Shown here: piece by piece, positions 9,492 to 17,744 of the stretch
Position numbering within the stretch: the first letter of the stretch is position 1
How the letters are laid out: each line of letters begins with the position of its first letter
Source of the DNA: JBGTIS01 sp041745535
Lineage (GTDB): Bacteria > Bacteroidota > Bacteroidia > Cytophagales > Cyclobacteriaceae
Direction of reading: 5' to 3'
Assembly: GCA_041745535.1 (NCBI GenBank)
Contig: JBGTIS010000121.1
Coordinates: 1 to 34,154, forward strand
DNA: 34,154 bases
Translations under genes and position numbers: made by a program
Notes under the pieces: model-generated
The model's database searches: none
What the model saw: only the letters and a program-made list of their open reading frames with translations
Told to the model about the DNA's origin: nothing

Positions 9492-10742
9492 ATGAATAAT
9501 TGGACAAAAACGATAATCGTCGCGATTATCTTTTTCACTTCCTGTCATATTACCTTTGGTCAGAACACACCAACCAATCCATCTGTGCTGCTGGGTTCAG
9601 ATCCCAACAGGCGTGTAATTACCACGGGCGTACCCTTTCTGCTGATCGCGCCCGATGCACGTTCAGGCGCCATGGGCGATGCCGGCGCGGCTATCTCGCC
9701 CGATGCCAATGCTACCCACTGGGGGGCTGCCAAACTGGCCTTTCTGGAAACAGACCTGGGAGTGTCATTTTCATTTACGCCCTGGCTTTCCAAAGTAATT
9801 AACGACATGTCTATTTCTTATTTGTCTGCCTACAAAAAAATAAACAGGGAGCAGGCACTGGCCGTGTCCATGCGCTACTTTGATTTGGGAGATATACAGC
9901 TTACCGATAACTTTGGCAATCCGCTGCAACAGGTCAGTCCCCGTGAATTTAGCCTTGCCGCTACTTTCGCGATGAAATTAAGCGAAAAGCTCAGTGCCGG
10001 ACTTACCGGGCGTTTTATCCATTCTAACCTGCTGGCCGGAGCCTCTTCTAACGGCAATTATGGCGATGCACAGCCAGGCATCAGTGGCGCGGCCGATGTA
10101 AGCCTGTATTATACCTCCGACTTTATTCTGAGTGGTAACAATTCTAATATCTCTTTTGCGGCTGATATTTCTAATATTGGCGCTAAAATTACATACCTGA
10201 ACCAGCAAACCGCTGATTTCCTGCCTACCAATCTGAGGTTAGGAACCGCCTTTACCACCAATCTGGATCCTTTTAATAAAATAACTTTCGCCCTGGATTT
10301 TAATAAACTGATGGTGCCCACGCCACCCAGATATTTACAAACCAGTGAAGGCCGCGATTCTTTGGATGTGAATGGAAACATAATTATTGAAGATGGTAAA
10401 GATCCGTATCGTGGCTTAATTGCTGGCATGTTTGGATCTTTTACCGATGCCCCGGGAGGTTTTAAGGAAGAATTACAGGAATTTATGATTTCTTTTGGCG
10501 TAGAGTACTGGTATAATGATTTGTTTGCGGTGCGGGCCGGTTATTTTCATGAAAATCAGAATAAAGGAAACCGCCACTATTTTTCTGCCGGTATTGGGTT
10601 GCGCTACCAGATATTTGGGGTTGATTTCGCCTATTTATTACCACAGGAACAGAACAACCCACTGGGCGAAACGCTACGGGTATCGCTTGGGTTTAACCTG
10701 AATACCGAACGCCAGGAATCAGTTACCGATGATACCCAATAA
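9492..10742 (+). CDS. porV: Type IX secretion system outer membrane channel protein PorV (LptO)
   Basis: 416 residues with a signal peptide ending at about residue 23 (ITFGQ). PorV is a FadL-like 14-strand outer-membrane barrel that binds the sorting domain of cargo leaving the Sov translocon and delivers it to PorU. The family hallmark GVPFLLIAPDARSGAMGDAG (about 47-66) is followed by a conserved ATHWGAAKLAFLE-like stretch. The rest alternates as beta strands and includes AVRAGYFHENQNKGNRHYFS and FGVDFAYLLP, as in other PorV proteins. It sits directly behind porU and is closed by a strong terminator, so porU-porV looks like the end of a transcription unit. Confidence 0.93.
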   Translation: MNNWTKTIIVAIIFFTSCHITFGQNTPTNPSVLLGSDPNRRVITTGVPFLLIAPDARSGAMGDAGAAISPDANATHWGAAKLAFLETDLGVSFSFTPWLSKVINDMSISYLSAYKKINREQALAVSMRYFDLGDIQLTDNFGNPLQQVSPREFSLAATFAMKLSEKLSAGLTGRFIHSNLLAGASSNGNYGDAQPGISGAADVSLYYTSDFILSGNNSNISFAADISNIGAKITYLNQQTADFLPTNLRLGTAFTTNLDPFNKITFALDFNKLMVPTPPRYLQTSEGRDSLDVNGNIIIEDGKDPYRGLIAGMFGSFTDAPGGFKEELQEFMISFGVEYWYNDLFAVRAGYFHENQNKGNRHYFSAGIGLRYQIFGVDFAYLLPQEQNNPLGETLRVSLGFNLNTERQESVTDDTQ

Positions 10743-10774
10743 ATCGGGTAGGTTACGTTATATAAATTTATTTG

Positions 10775-10822
10775 AATGGTTATCAGGCTGCCAAATTGGC
10801 GAAGCCTGATAACCATTTTTTT
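10775..10822 (+). terminator. Intrinsic terminator after porV
   Basis: A perfect 15-bp stem (10775-10789 with 10803-10817; arm AATGGTTATCAGGCT) encloses a 13-base loop that itself can pair GCC with GGC. A run of seven T follows (10816-10822). It lies 33 bases after the porV stop. Confidence 0.88.
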
Positions 10823-11020
10823 ACAGCCTCATCCACTCAGAGTTTGCCACACGGAATCATTATTAAAAAGCTAAAACCAATTTCTTCTTCTGATTAAGGC
10901 CAAAGGCAAAAAACGATCAACTCCCAATTCGGCCGCTAATAAAACTCTTCTTGTGAAATATCCGATTTTTTTCCAATTTGCCCATGATCAGATTTAATAT
11001 TTGGAAGTTCAGATATTTAG

Positions 11021-11034
11021 TACCAATATTGGTA
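11021..11034. promoter_or_regulatory. Perfect 14-bp palindrome, possible operator
   Basis: TACCAATATTGGTA reads the same on both strands. It lies 62 bases before the ATG of the first TIM-barrel gene, in a 353-base gap that otherwise holds only the porV terminator. The position and symmetry suit a dimeric repressor or activator. No regulator gene is nearby, so this is inference. Confidence 0.4.
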
Positions 11035-11095
11035 GAGAAAAAAATATCGCGCCAAACCAGCGACAAAACCCTTATTTCTATAACAACGCATTGCT

Positions 11096-12172
11096 ATGAA
11101 ACGAAGAATTTTTATTAAACAATCCGCTGCCCTCACCGCAGGAATTGGGCTGGTAGGATATGCCTGTAGCTCATCCACTTCTCAAAATGAAAACCAGGAA
11201 ACCGACAGCACAGCAACTATGGAATCGGCCGGAGCTCCCTTATTTCAAATATCACTGGCAGAATGGTCGTTGCATAAAGCTATTTTAGGAGATGTTTTTC
11301 AAAATATAGATTTTTCAAAACCGGAAGAATCTTTCAGAAATAATTTTGAGAGTTTAATGGCCGGTAGTACGTTGAAAAATATTGATTTCCCACAGAAAGC
11401 CCGAGCCCTGGGCGTAGATGCTGTGGAATACGTCAATACCTGCTTTTACGACAAAGCTAAAAACACAGAATATCTTACCGAATTAAAGAACCGTTGCAAC
11501 AGCGAAGGCGTTACCAGTGTGCTGATTATGTGCGACCTGGAAGGCGACCTGGGTCATCCGGATATGAAAAAACGCATGGAAGCTGTAGAAAATCATTATA
11601 AGTGGGCTGATGCCGCTAAATTCCTTGGTTGTCATTCCATCCGGGTGAATGCCCGCAGCGAAGGCAGTTACGAAGAACAGCAGAAACTAGCTGCCGAAGG
11701 ACTTGCCAAACTGGGCGAATACGGCGAAAAAGTGGGTATTAATATCATTGTTGAAAATCATGGTGGCTTTTCCAGTAATGGAGAATGGCTGGTAGGCGCT
11801 ATCAAAATGGCGAATAATTCGCGCGTAGGTACCTTACCCGATTTTGGCAATTTCTGCATCAAAAGGGCAGAGGCTTCCGGCGCCGGACAATATACTTCAG
11901 AATGTGTAGAAGAATACGACCGGTACAAAGGGGTGGAAGAAATGATGCCTTATGCCAAAGGAGTAAGCGCCAAAACCCACGAATTCGACGATCAGGGAAA
12001 TGAAACGGAAACTGATTATACAAAAATGATGAAAATTGTATTGGATGCCGGTTACCGCGGTCATGTGGGCATCGAGTACGAAGGTTCTGGTTTGAGTGAG
12101 GAAGAAGGTATTATCGCTACCAGAAAACTGCTTGAAAAAGTAAGAGAGGAATTAACTCCTGCTTATTCTTAA
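11096..12172 (+). CDS. Exported sugar phosphate isomerase/epimerase-like TIM-barrel protein
   Basis: 358 residues. It belongs to the xylose isomerase-like TIM-barrel (AP endonuclease 2) superfamily. The candidate metal ligands of that fold are present in order: Glu in IIVENHGG, Asp in LPDFGNF, His in AKTHEFD and Glu in VGIEYEGS. The N-terminus MKRRIFIKQSAALTAGIG is a twin-arginine-like signal (RRxFIK), and a Ser/Thr/Glu-rich linker follows, so the protein is probably periplasmic or membrane-attached. GYAC at 20-23 is a poor lipobox. Exported members of this family in Bacteroidota occur in clusters for unusual sugars and glycosides; the substrate here is unknown. A similar gene follows 77 bases downstream. 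Confidence 0.8.
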   Translation: MKRRIFIKQSAALTAGIGLVGYACSSSTSQNENQETDSTATMESAGAPLFQISLAEWSLHKAILGDVFQNIDFSKPEESFRNNFESLMAGSTLKNIDFPQKARALGVDAVEYVNTCFYDKAKNTEYLTELKNRCNSEGVTSVLIMCDLEGDLGHPDMKKRMEAVENHYKWADAAKFLGCHSIRVNARSEGSYEEQQKLAAEGLAKLGEYGEKVGINIIVENHGGFSSNGEWLVGAIKMANNSRVGTLPDFGNFCIKRAEASGAGQYTSECVEEYDRYKGVEEMMPYAKGVSAKTHEFDDQGNETETDYTKMMKIVLDAGYRGHVGIEYEGSGLSEEEGIIATRKLLEKVREELTPAYS

Positions 12173-12249
12173 AAGGTTAAATTGCCTGGTAACCACACCG
12201 GGGCTTATATGCTAAAATGATATTACTACTTTAATTGCACCTCAAAATT

Positions 12250-13194
12250 ATGACACAAACCATTTCCCGACGGAAAGTTCTGGCTGGTATGGGAGCCACT
12301 TTGGGTACTTGCTTCCTGCCATCAACGGGACATTCCGCAGCGCCGGTAAAACCTAAAAAAACAGAATTTAAATACTGCCTGAATACCAGTACCCTCCGCG
12401 GACAAAAGCTCGGAATTGTAAAAGAGCTGGAAACCGCTGCCAAAGCAGGATTCGATGGCGTTGAAATCTGGATCAATTCCCTGGAAGAATATATGAAAGG
12501 CGGTGGCACCCTGAAAGATTTAAAAAGCAGAATTGATGACCTGGGCATTACCATTGAAGATGCCATCGGTTTCGCGCAATGGATTGTTGATGACGAAACC
12601 GTAAGAAAACAGGCATTGGCACAGCTTGAAAAGGAAATGGATATGCTGGCCCAGATTGGCTGCATGCGCATAGCCGCACCTCCTGCCGGCGCTACCGACA
12701 AACCCGGATTAGATTTAACAAAAGCTGCCGAACGGTATCGGACTATCCTGGAATTGGGCGATAAAACCGGCGTAATTCCGCAGCTTGAAGTGTGGGGATT
12801 TTCGCAAAACCTGAATCGGTTGGCACAGGTAGCCTATATTGTGATTGAAAGTGGGCACCCCAAAGCACGCATTTTACCCGACGTCTATCATCTGTATAAA
12901 GGTGGTTCCAGTATTGAAGGGTTAAAAGTTATCAGCGGACAAACCATTGAGGTATTTCATTTGAACGATTATCCGGCAAGCCCAAAACAGGCGGAAATTG
13001 ACGACAGTTTTCGGGTTTATCCGGGCGATGGCGTAGGCCCTGTTTCGCAGGTATTAACCTATTTGAATGAAGCTGGTGGAAAAAAGGTGTTGTCGCTGGA
13101 GCTATTCAATAAAGACTACTGGCAGCAGGAACCGCTGAAAGTGGCGCAGACAGGATTACAGAAAATGAAAGATGCGGTAGCCAAAGCTGTTTAA
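12250..13194 (+). CDS. Second exported sugar phosphate isomerase/epimerase-like TIM-barrel protein
   Basis: 314 residues. The twin-arginine signal SRRKVLAGMGATLG is clear. The ATG at 12250 is chosen over an in-frame TTG at 12235 because it puts the twin arginines seven residues from the start. The mature part is a xylose isomerase-like TIM barrel: an early FDGVEIW strand, then candidate metal ligands Glu in IPQLEVWG, Asp in LPDVYHLYKG, His in VFHLNDYP and Glu in LSLELFNKDYW. It is more like hydroxypyruvate isomerase/IolE-type members than its upstream neighbour is, and the two do not look like a recent duplication. It probably works with the adjacent TIM barrel and GH88-like enzyme on a sugar derivative; this is inferred from position. 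Confidence 0.8.
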   Translation: MTQTISRRKVLAGMGATLGTCFLPSTGHSAAPVKPKKTEFKYCLNTSTLRGQKLGIVKELETAAKAGFDGVEIWINSLEEYMKGGGTLKDLKSRIDDLGITIEDAIGFAQWIVDDETVRKQALAQLEKEMDMLAQIGCMRIAAPPAGATDKPGLDLTKAAERYRTILELGDKTGVIPQLEVWGFSQNLNRLAQVAYIVIESGHPKARILPDVYHLYKGGSSIEGLKVISGQTIEVFHLNDYPASPKQAEIDDSFRVYPGDGVGPVSQVLTYLNEAGGKKVLSLELFNKDYWQQEPLKVAQTGLQKMKDAVAKAV

Positions 13195-13303
13195 TAAAAG
13201 CAAACCCGGTTACAGGTCTTTTTCTTCTTTAGGATTCTTTATTTATCTTCCCCACATAAAAATTAAATTATTCGAAAGGCTGTAGTAAAGCTAATACTTG
13301 TAC

Positions 13304-14680
13304 ATGAAAATTAATACCCAAATTACCCCCGAAAATCTTGCGGCACCCCTGAAAAAGCTTTGGGAATTGTCTGCTGAAAAAATTGAGAACATTCAGAAAA
13401 ACTATGATGCCGCCCAGGGTTCCCCGGTTTTTACCGTAAAAGGGAAATACACTACCCGGGGCTGGACGGAATGGACACAGGGTTTCCAGTATGGTTCTGA
13501 AATTCTTCAGTTTGATGCTACCGGAGCACAGCAGTTTCTGGAGGCAGGCAGGAAAAATACTTTAGAAAAAATGGCTTCGCATGTAGGGCATTTCGGGGTG
13601 CACGACCATGGTTTTAACAATGTGAGCACCTACGGCAATCTGCTTCGCCTGATAAAGGAAGAAAAAATACCTTTCAATGAATGGGAAAAAAATTTCTATG
13701 AATTGGCGTTGAAACTTTCCGGAGCGGTACAGGCCAAAAGATGGACGCCCATCAAAAATGGCGGATACATTCACTCTTTCAATGGTCCGCATTCCCTGTT
13801 TGTAGATACCATCCGTACCTGCCGGGCTTTACTGGTAAGCTACCAGTTGGGGCATGATTTGATGGATGAGAATGACCGAAAAATAAGTTTGCTGGAAAGA
13901 AATATTGCTCATGTTACGGCTACTGCCAATTACGCTGTTTATTATGGCGAAGGCCGCGACAGTTACGATTTATGGGGACGAACTGCCCACGAGAGTATTT
14001 TCAATACTACAGATGGGAATTATCGCTGCCCCAATGCACAACAGGGTTACAGTGGCTTTTCTACCTGGACACGTGGCCTGGCCTGGGCAATGACAGGCTT
14101 CCCGGAACAACTGGAATTTCTGCAAACGCTGCCCAAAGATGCTTTGCAACCCTTTGGCGGATTCAAAGCCATTGAATCAGTTTTTCTGAAAGCAGCACAG
14201 GCTACCTGCGATTTCTTTATTGAACATACGCCTACCGATGGCATTCCCTATTGGGATACCGGGGCGCCCAACCTTCATAAACTGGGCGATTACCTCGACA
14301 GACCTGCCGATCCGTACAACGATTATGAACCGGTAGACAGTTCGGCTGCGGCCATTGGTGCGCAAGGCCTGTTGCGATTGGGAAAATATTTAAAAGAAAA
14401 TGGTAAAAACGGAGATAAGTACTGGCAGGCCGGATTAACCGTACTTTCTACCTTACTGGAAGAACCTTATCTCAGTACCTCCCCTGAGCATCAGGGGCTG
14501 ATCCTCCATTCTATTTATCACCAGCCCAACGGATGGGATTATGTGTTGGAAGGCAGTAAAATCGCCAATGGAGAGTCCAGTATGTGGGGCGATTATCACA
14601 TGCGGGAAGTGGCATTATACTTACAGCGCATTATTCAAAATGAGCCTTATTATACTTTTTTTGGTGGTACCAAAACCTGA
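13304..14680 (+). CDS. GH88-like unsaturated glucuronyl hydrolase family protein
   Basis: 458 residues; the ATG at 13304 is preferred to a TTG two codons upstream. There is no signal peptide, so it is cytoplasmic. GH88/GH105 enzymes hydrate the 4,5-unsaturated uronic acid left by polysaccharide lyases. Hallmarks seen: Asp101 in GVHDHGFNN (matches the HDxGF aspartate), Asp168 in FVDTIRTCRALL (matches the second active-site aspartate before the NLPLL-like helix), STWTRGLAWAMTGF (matches STWARGQAWALYGF), DSSAAAIGAQGLLRLG, and GDYHMREVALYL near the end. The RGLAW and NHDHGF variants differ from textbook GH88, so the substrate may not be a classic glycosaminoglycan disaccharide. It lies 110 bases after the TIM-barrel pair. 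Confidence 0.75.
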   Translation: MKINTQITPENLAAPLKKLWELSAEKIENIQKNYDAAQGSPVFTVKGKYTTRGWTEWTQGFQYGSEILQFDATGAQQFLEAGRKNTLEKMASHVGHFGVHDHGFNNVSTYGNLLRLIKEEKIPFNEWEKNFYELALKLSGAVQAKRWTPIKNGGYIHSFNGPHSLFVDTIRTCRALLVSYQLGHDLMDENDRKISLLERNIAHVTATANYAVYYGEGRDSYDLWGRTAHESIFNTTDGNYRCPNAQQGYSGFSTWTRGLAWAMTGFPEQLEFLQTLPKDALQPFGGFKAIESVFLKAAQATCDFFIEHTPTDGIPYWDTGAPNLHKLGDYLDRPADPYNDYEPVDSSAAAIGAQGLLRLGKYLKENGKNGDKYWQAGLTVLSTLLEEPYLSTSPEHQGLILHSIYHQPNGWDYVLEGSKIANGESSMWGDYHMREVALYLQRIIQNEPYYTFFGGTKT

Positions 14681-14742
14681 TTTCAGAGGTATAAAACAAG
14701 GATTCGCCTTAATTTAAATTAACAACAATATAAAACTTTAGG

Positions 14743-14770
14743 TGCTTGCCCTACAACAATAGGGAAAGCA
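14743..14770 (+). terminator. Hairpin after the GH88-like gene, possible weak terminator
   Basis: TGCTT-g-CCCTA pairs with TAGGG-a-AAGCA around a six-base loop, giving two 5-bp helices with one mismatch between them. No uninterrupted T run follows (TTATCACTTTT), so termination is doubtful. It lies in the 200-base gap before the metallohydrolase gene. Confidence 0.3.
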
Positions 14771-14880
14771 TTATCACTTTTAAAACTACATCGGAACTAA
14801 TACCGTTAATCGTATTGCCTGTTGCCTGAGAAACACACAGGGTTCTATCATATTTTTTCCTGTAACTGACCCTCTAATCC

Positions 14881-16023
14881 ATGCACTTGTTTAAAAAAAC
14901 CCTGAAAGTAGTTGGCATTACTATGGGAAGTATGCTGGCATTCATGCTGCTGACAGGCATTATTTTCCTATACGTAAGTCCACAGTTTGGCGGCTCGCCC
15001 AGTCAGGCGCAATTGGTAAATTATACAAAATCAGGGCATTTTGAAGATGGGATATTTGTGAATCCGATTCCTACTGATATGAGCATGAGCTTTAAAACGA
15101 TTGTCAGTTTGTTGGGCGATTATGCCAGGGGAATTCCTAACCAGCGACCTGCCGCTGATGTTCCGGTACAGAAAATAGATTCTCTGGATATTGTAAACCA
15201 TCCGGATACACTAACGCGACTTACCTGGTTCGGCCACTCCGCCTTTTTACTGGAAATAAACGGAAAGAATATTTTGATTGACCCTATGCTGGGCGATTCT
15301 CCCTCACCATTGCCCTTTCTGGGAACCACCCGCTACAGCAAAGAATTGCCCATCGAAATTGAACAGTTGCCTGCCATTGATGCGGTACTGATCTCTCACG
15401 ATCATTACGACCATCTGGATTATGGTTCTATTCAAAACCTTAAAAACAAAACAAAGCATTTTTATGTAGCCTTAGGGGTAGGCAATCATCTGGCAGCCTG
15501 GGGCATAGACAGCGCCCGCATTCATGAGCTGAACTGGGGAGAAACCTTAAAGCTGGACAATCTGACTTTTACAGCTACCCCAGCCCGGCATTTTTCAGGT
15601 CGGGGCCTAAGCGACCGGTTCGCTACCCTGTGGTGTTCCTGGGTTATTCAATCACCCACCAAAAAAATATTCTTCAGTGGCGACAGTGGCTACGGACCGC
15701 ATTTTAAAGAAATCGGTAATGTTTACGGCCCTTTCGACCTGGCCCTGCTGGAATGCGGACAGTATGATACCCGCTGGCAGAACATCCACATGCTGCCGGA
15801 ACAAACCGTACAGGCGGCCCTTGATGTAAAAGCGAAACTCATGATGCCGATCCATTGGGGTGCCTTTACCCTGGCCCTGCATAGCTGGACAGAACCTGTA
15901 ACAAGATCTTCTGCTGAAGCTAAAAAACTGAATGTATCCCTGGCTACGCCTGCAATCGGTGAACCTTTTATCCTGTCCGGGCCAATTCCCCAGGGCAGGT
16001 GGTGGGAGGAAATTGGAAAGTAA
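14881..16023 (+). CDS. Metallo-beta-lactamase-fold hydrolase (NAPE-PLD/UlaG-like), membrane anchored
   Basis: 380 residues. One N-terminal transmembrane helix (about 9-33) anchors it, probably facing the periplasm. The metal site of the fold is complete: HDHYDHLD at 173-180, His237 in ARHFSGRG, Asp268 in SGDSGYG and His325 in PIHWGAF. The TWFGHSAFLLE opening and TPARHFSGRGLSDR are typical of the NAPE-PLD-like branch, which contains phosphodiesterases and lactonases. The actual substrate is unknown. It follows the GH88-like gene by 200 bases with a weak hairpin between, so it may be transcribed separately. Confidence 0.82.
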   Translation: MHLFKKTLKVVGITMGSMLAFMLLTGIIFLYVSPQFGGSPSQAQLVNYTKSGHFEDGIFVNPIPTDMSMSFKTIVSLLGDYARGIPNQRPAADVPVQKIDSLDIVNHPDTLTRLTWFGHSAFLLEINGKNILIDPMLGDSPSPLPFLGTTRYSKELPIEIEQLPAIDAVLISHDHYDHLDYGSIQNLKNKTKHFYVALGVGNHLAAWGIDSARIHELNWGETLKLDNLTFTATPARHFSGRGLSDRFATLWCSWVIQSPTKKIFFSGDSGYGPHFKEIGNVYGPFDLALLECGQYDTRWQNIHMLPEQTVQAALDVKAKLMMPIHWGAFTLALHSWTEPVTRSSAEAKKLNVSLATPAIGEPFILSGPIPQGRWWEEIGK

Positions 16024-16354
16024 TTTTAAACAATTGGCCAATTATACAATTGGTGCTTCTTGTAAAAGCTTATGTTCTTTACTGATTGTTTCCCAAGTTT
16101 GGTTCCTGCCCGATTTATTTTTCCTTTTCGTTTAGGCAACCGAAATTATCTGGCATACAATACGATAAATATAATTATGTTTCTTATTTTATAATTGAAT
16201 CATAATAATATTGGTTAATTATTGTTTTTAACGCAATAAAATATTTAATTTGTTAAAAATTAAGATATTTAATATTTAACCAGAATTTTTATTTAATCCC
16301 TTTTAAAGATATCCATAGAATTTCAACCAATTTTTAATTGTAAAATAAATTCCT
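16024..16354. other. AT-rich 331-base intergenic region
   Basis: No gene is visible. Overlapping inverted repeats built on AATTGG lie at 16032-16053 (palindrome AATTGGCCAATT, then CCAATT-atac-AATTGG), just after the metallohydrolase stop, and could form alternative hairpins. From about 16140 on the sequence is strongly AT-rich. It probably holds the promoter of the next gene, but no TAnnTTTG box was found. Confidence 0.5.
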
Positions 16355-17029
16355 ATGCGTTATCTGTTTACATTTTTTTTATGTGTCTTGTGTTTTACTG
16401 TTTTTTCAAAAGATATGCCCCATACCAGTTGGGGCGAAGGCTGTATAATTTTCAATTCAACAAAAAAAATAGTAGGGAAGGTGGGTTATGATTATGTCAA
16501 TGATCTGGTGCTTTACCAGGATGGCAAATTGATCAAAACGTACACCCCTCGACAGGTTGATTACTTTCAAATTATCAGCAAAGATTCTAAAAAGTTCTAT
16601 CAATATGTTTCGCTTGCGTATGCGTTTTATCTGTCGTATGAAAGAGAAGCATTTTTTGAAGTCATTTTAGATGGCCTCCTGGCATTTTTAAGAAAGCCAA
16701 ATAAAAGGGCTTTTAACATGGGAATTACCCCTTCCAAAGGGCGTGAGGAACCCGGGGCTTTTCTTAGGATTGATAAATTGTGCTTCGATTATTTCTATTG
16801 TTACCAGGATAAAATCCAGCGCATTTACAATTTTCACAAAGATGTAATGCCCATATTATCAGATCAAAAAGAAATGCTGAACGATTACATAGAGGAAAAT
16901 GACATACTGGACTTTACGCCGCGTAACCAAATGGTAATTATTCATTATTATAATTTGCTAACAGCTACAGCCAGGGAAGAAAAACAAATGCCTGTTGAAA
17001 ACTGGAAGGAATACAATATCATGGAGTAA
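16355..17029 (+). CDS. Secreted protein of unknown function
   Basis: 224 residues. The N-terminus is a signal peptide (MRYLFTFFLCVLCFTVFS, cleaved near residue 18). The first half reads as beta-rich with the pattern GKVGYDYVNDLVLYQDGKLIKTY followed by TPRQVDYFQI, which I associate with a family of small secreted proteins common in Cytophagales. No catalytic motif is seen. The second half is helical, with acidic IEENDILDF near 175-185. The HD phosphohydrolase follows after 61 bases on the same strand, so they may share a transcript, though no shared function is evident. Confidence 0.7.
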   Translation: MRYLFTFFLCVLCFTVFSKDMPHTSWGEGCIIFNSTKKIVGKVGYDYVNDLVLYQDGKLIKTYTPRQVDYFQIISKDSKKFYQYVSLAYAFYLSYEREAFFEVILDGLLAFLRKPNKRAFNMGITPSKGREEPGAFLRIDKLCFDYFYCYQDKIQRIYNFHKDVMPILSDQKEMLNDYIEENDILDFTPRNQMVIIHYYNLLTATAREEKQMPVENWKEYNIME

Positions 17030-17090
17030 AGCTGGAAGGAATGTTCTGGAATTAATAACTTGCCGGTTCAACACTTAAGAGTTAACATTA

Positions 17091-17744
17091 ATGGATCAGC
17101 AGGCTATTATCCGGACAACCAGCGAATACGTTCGGGAAAAATTTTCAGGAGAAAGTTCGGGCCACGACTGGTGGCACATGCGACGGGTTTGGAACAATGC
17201 TTTGTACATAGCCAAACAGGAGAAAGCTGACCAGTTTATTGTGTCATTGGCCGCGCTTTTACACGATATTGGTGATCATAAATTCCATGGCGGAGATGAA
17301 TCTGTAGGACCAAGCCTGGCCTGGAAATGGCTCCGGCAGTTTGATATGAAAGCGGATATCATCCAGCAAATATGCGATATTATAGCACATGTATCATTCA
17401 AGGGAGCAGCACAGGTCACGCCGATGCGAACCATTGAAGGCAAAGTAGTGCAGGATGCAGACCGACTGGATGCCATCGGTGCCATGGGCATTGCCCGGGT
17501 GTTCGCTTATGCGGGTTTCAAAGGGCATGAACTGCACATTCCTGGCAAACAACCGGAATTACATACTACTTTTGAACAATATAAGAATGGTAAAAATACG
17601 GCCATTAACCATTTTTATGAAAAACTGCTTTTGCTGAAAGACCGGATGCATACCGTTACCGGAAAAAAAATGGCAGCAGAAAGGCACCGTTTTATGGAAC
17701 AATACCTGGCGCGATTTTACCAGGAATGGGAAGGAAATGCCTAA
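17091..17744 (+). CDS. HD-domain phosphohydrolase
   Basis: 217 residues, cytoplasmic. All HD-superfamily metal ligands are visible: His25 and His29 in SGHDWWHMRRV, His58-Asp59 in ALLHDIGDHKF, and Asp122 in VVQDADRLDAIGAMG. The last stretch, together with IARVFAYAG, is typical of the YedJ-like group of stand-alone HD hydrolases, whose substrates are poorly known (nucleotides are likely). The stop codon overlaps the stop codon of the opposing DUF4421 gene by four bases (17741-17744), so the two genes converge with no spacer. Confidence 0.85.
   Translation: MDQQAIIRTTSEYVREKFSGESSGHDWWHMRRVWNNALYIAKQEKADQFIVSLAALLHDIGDHKFHGGDESVGPSLAWKWLRQFDMKADIIQQICDIIAHVSFKGAAQVTPMRTIEGKVVQDADRLDAIGAMGIARVFAYAGFKGHELHIPGKQPELHTTFEQYKNGKNTAINHFYEKLLLLKDRMHTVTGKKMAAERHRFMEQYLARFYQEWEGNA

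Noticed and set aside
9500..9802. Alternative 100-codon frame inside porV
   Set aside because: The porV frame carries the conserved DARSGAMGDAG motif; the other frame is rich in Cys and Arg with no homology pattern.
10823..11020. Possible RNA gene or riboswitch in the gap after porV
   Set aside because: Apart from the terminator and the palindrome no cloverleaf, conserved aptamer core or second strong stem was found.
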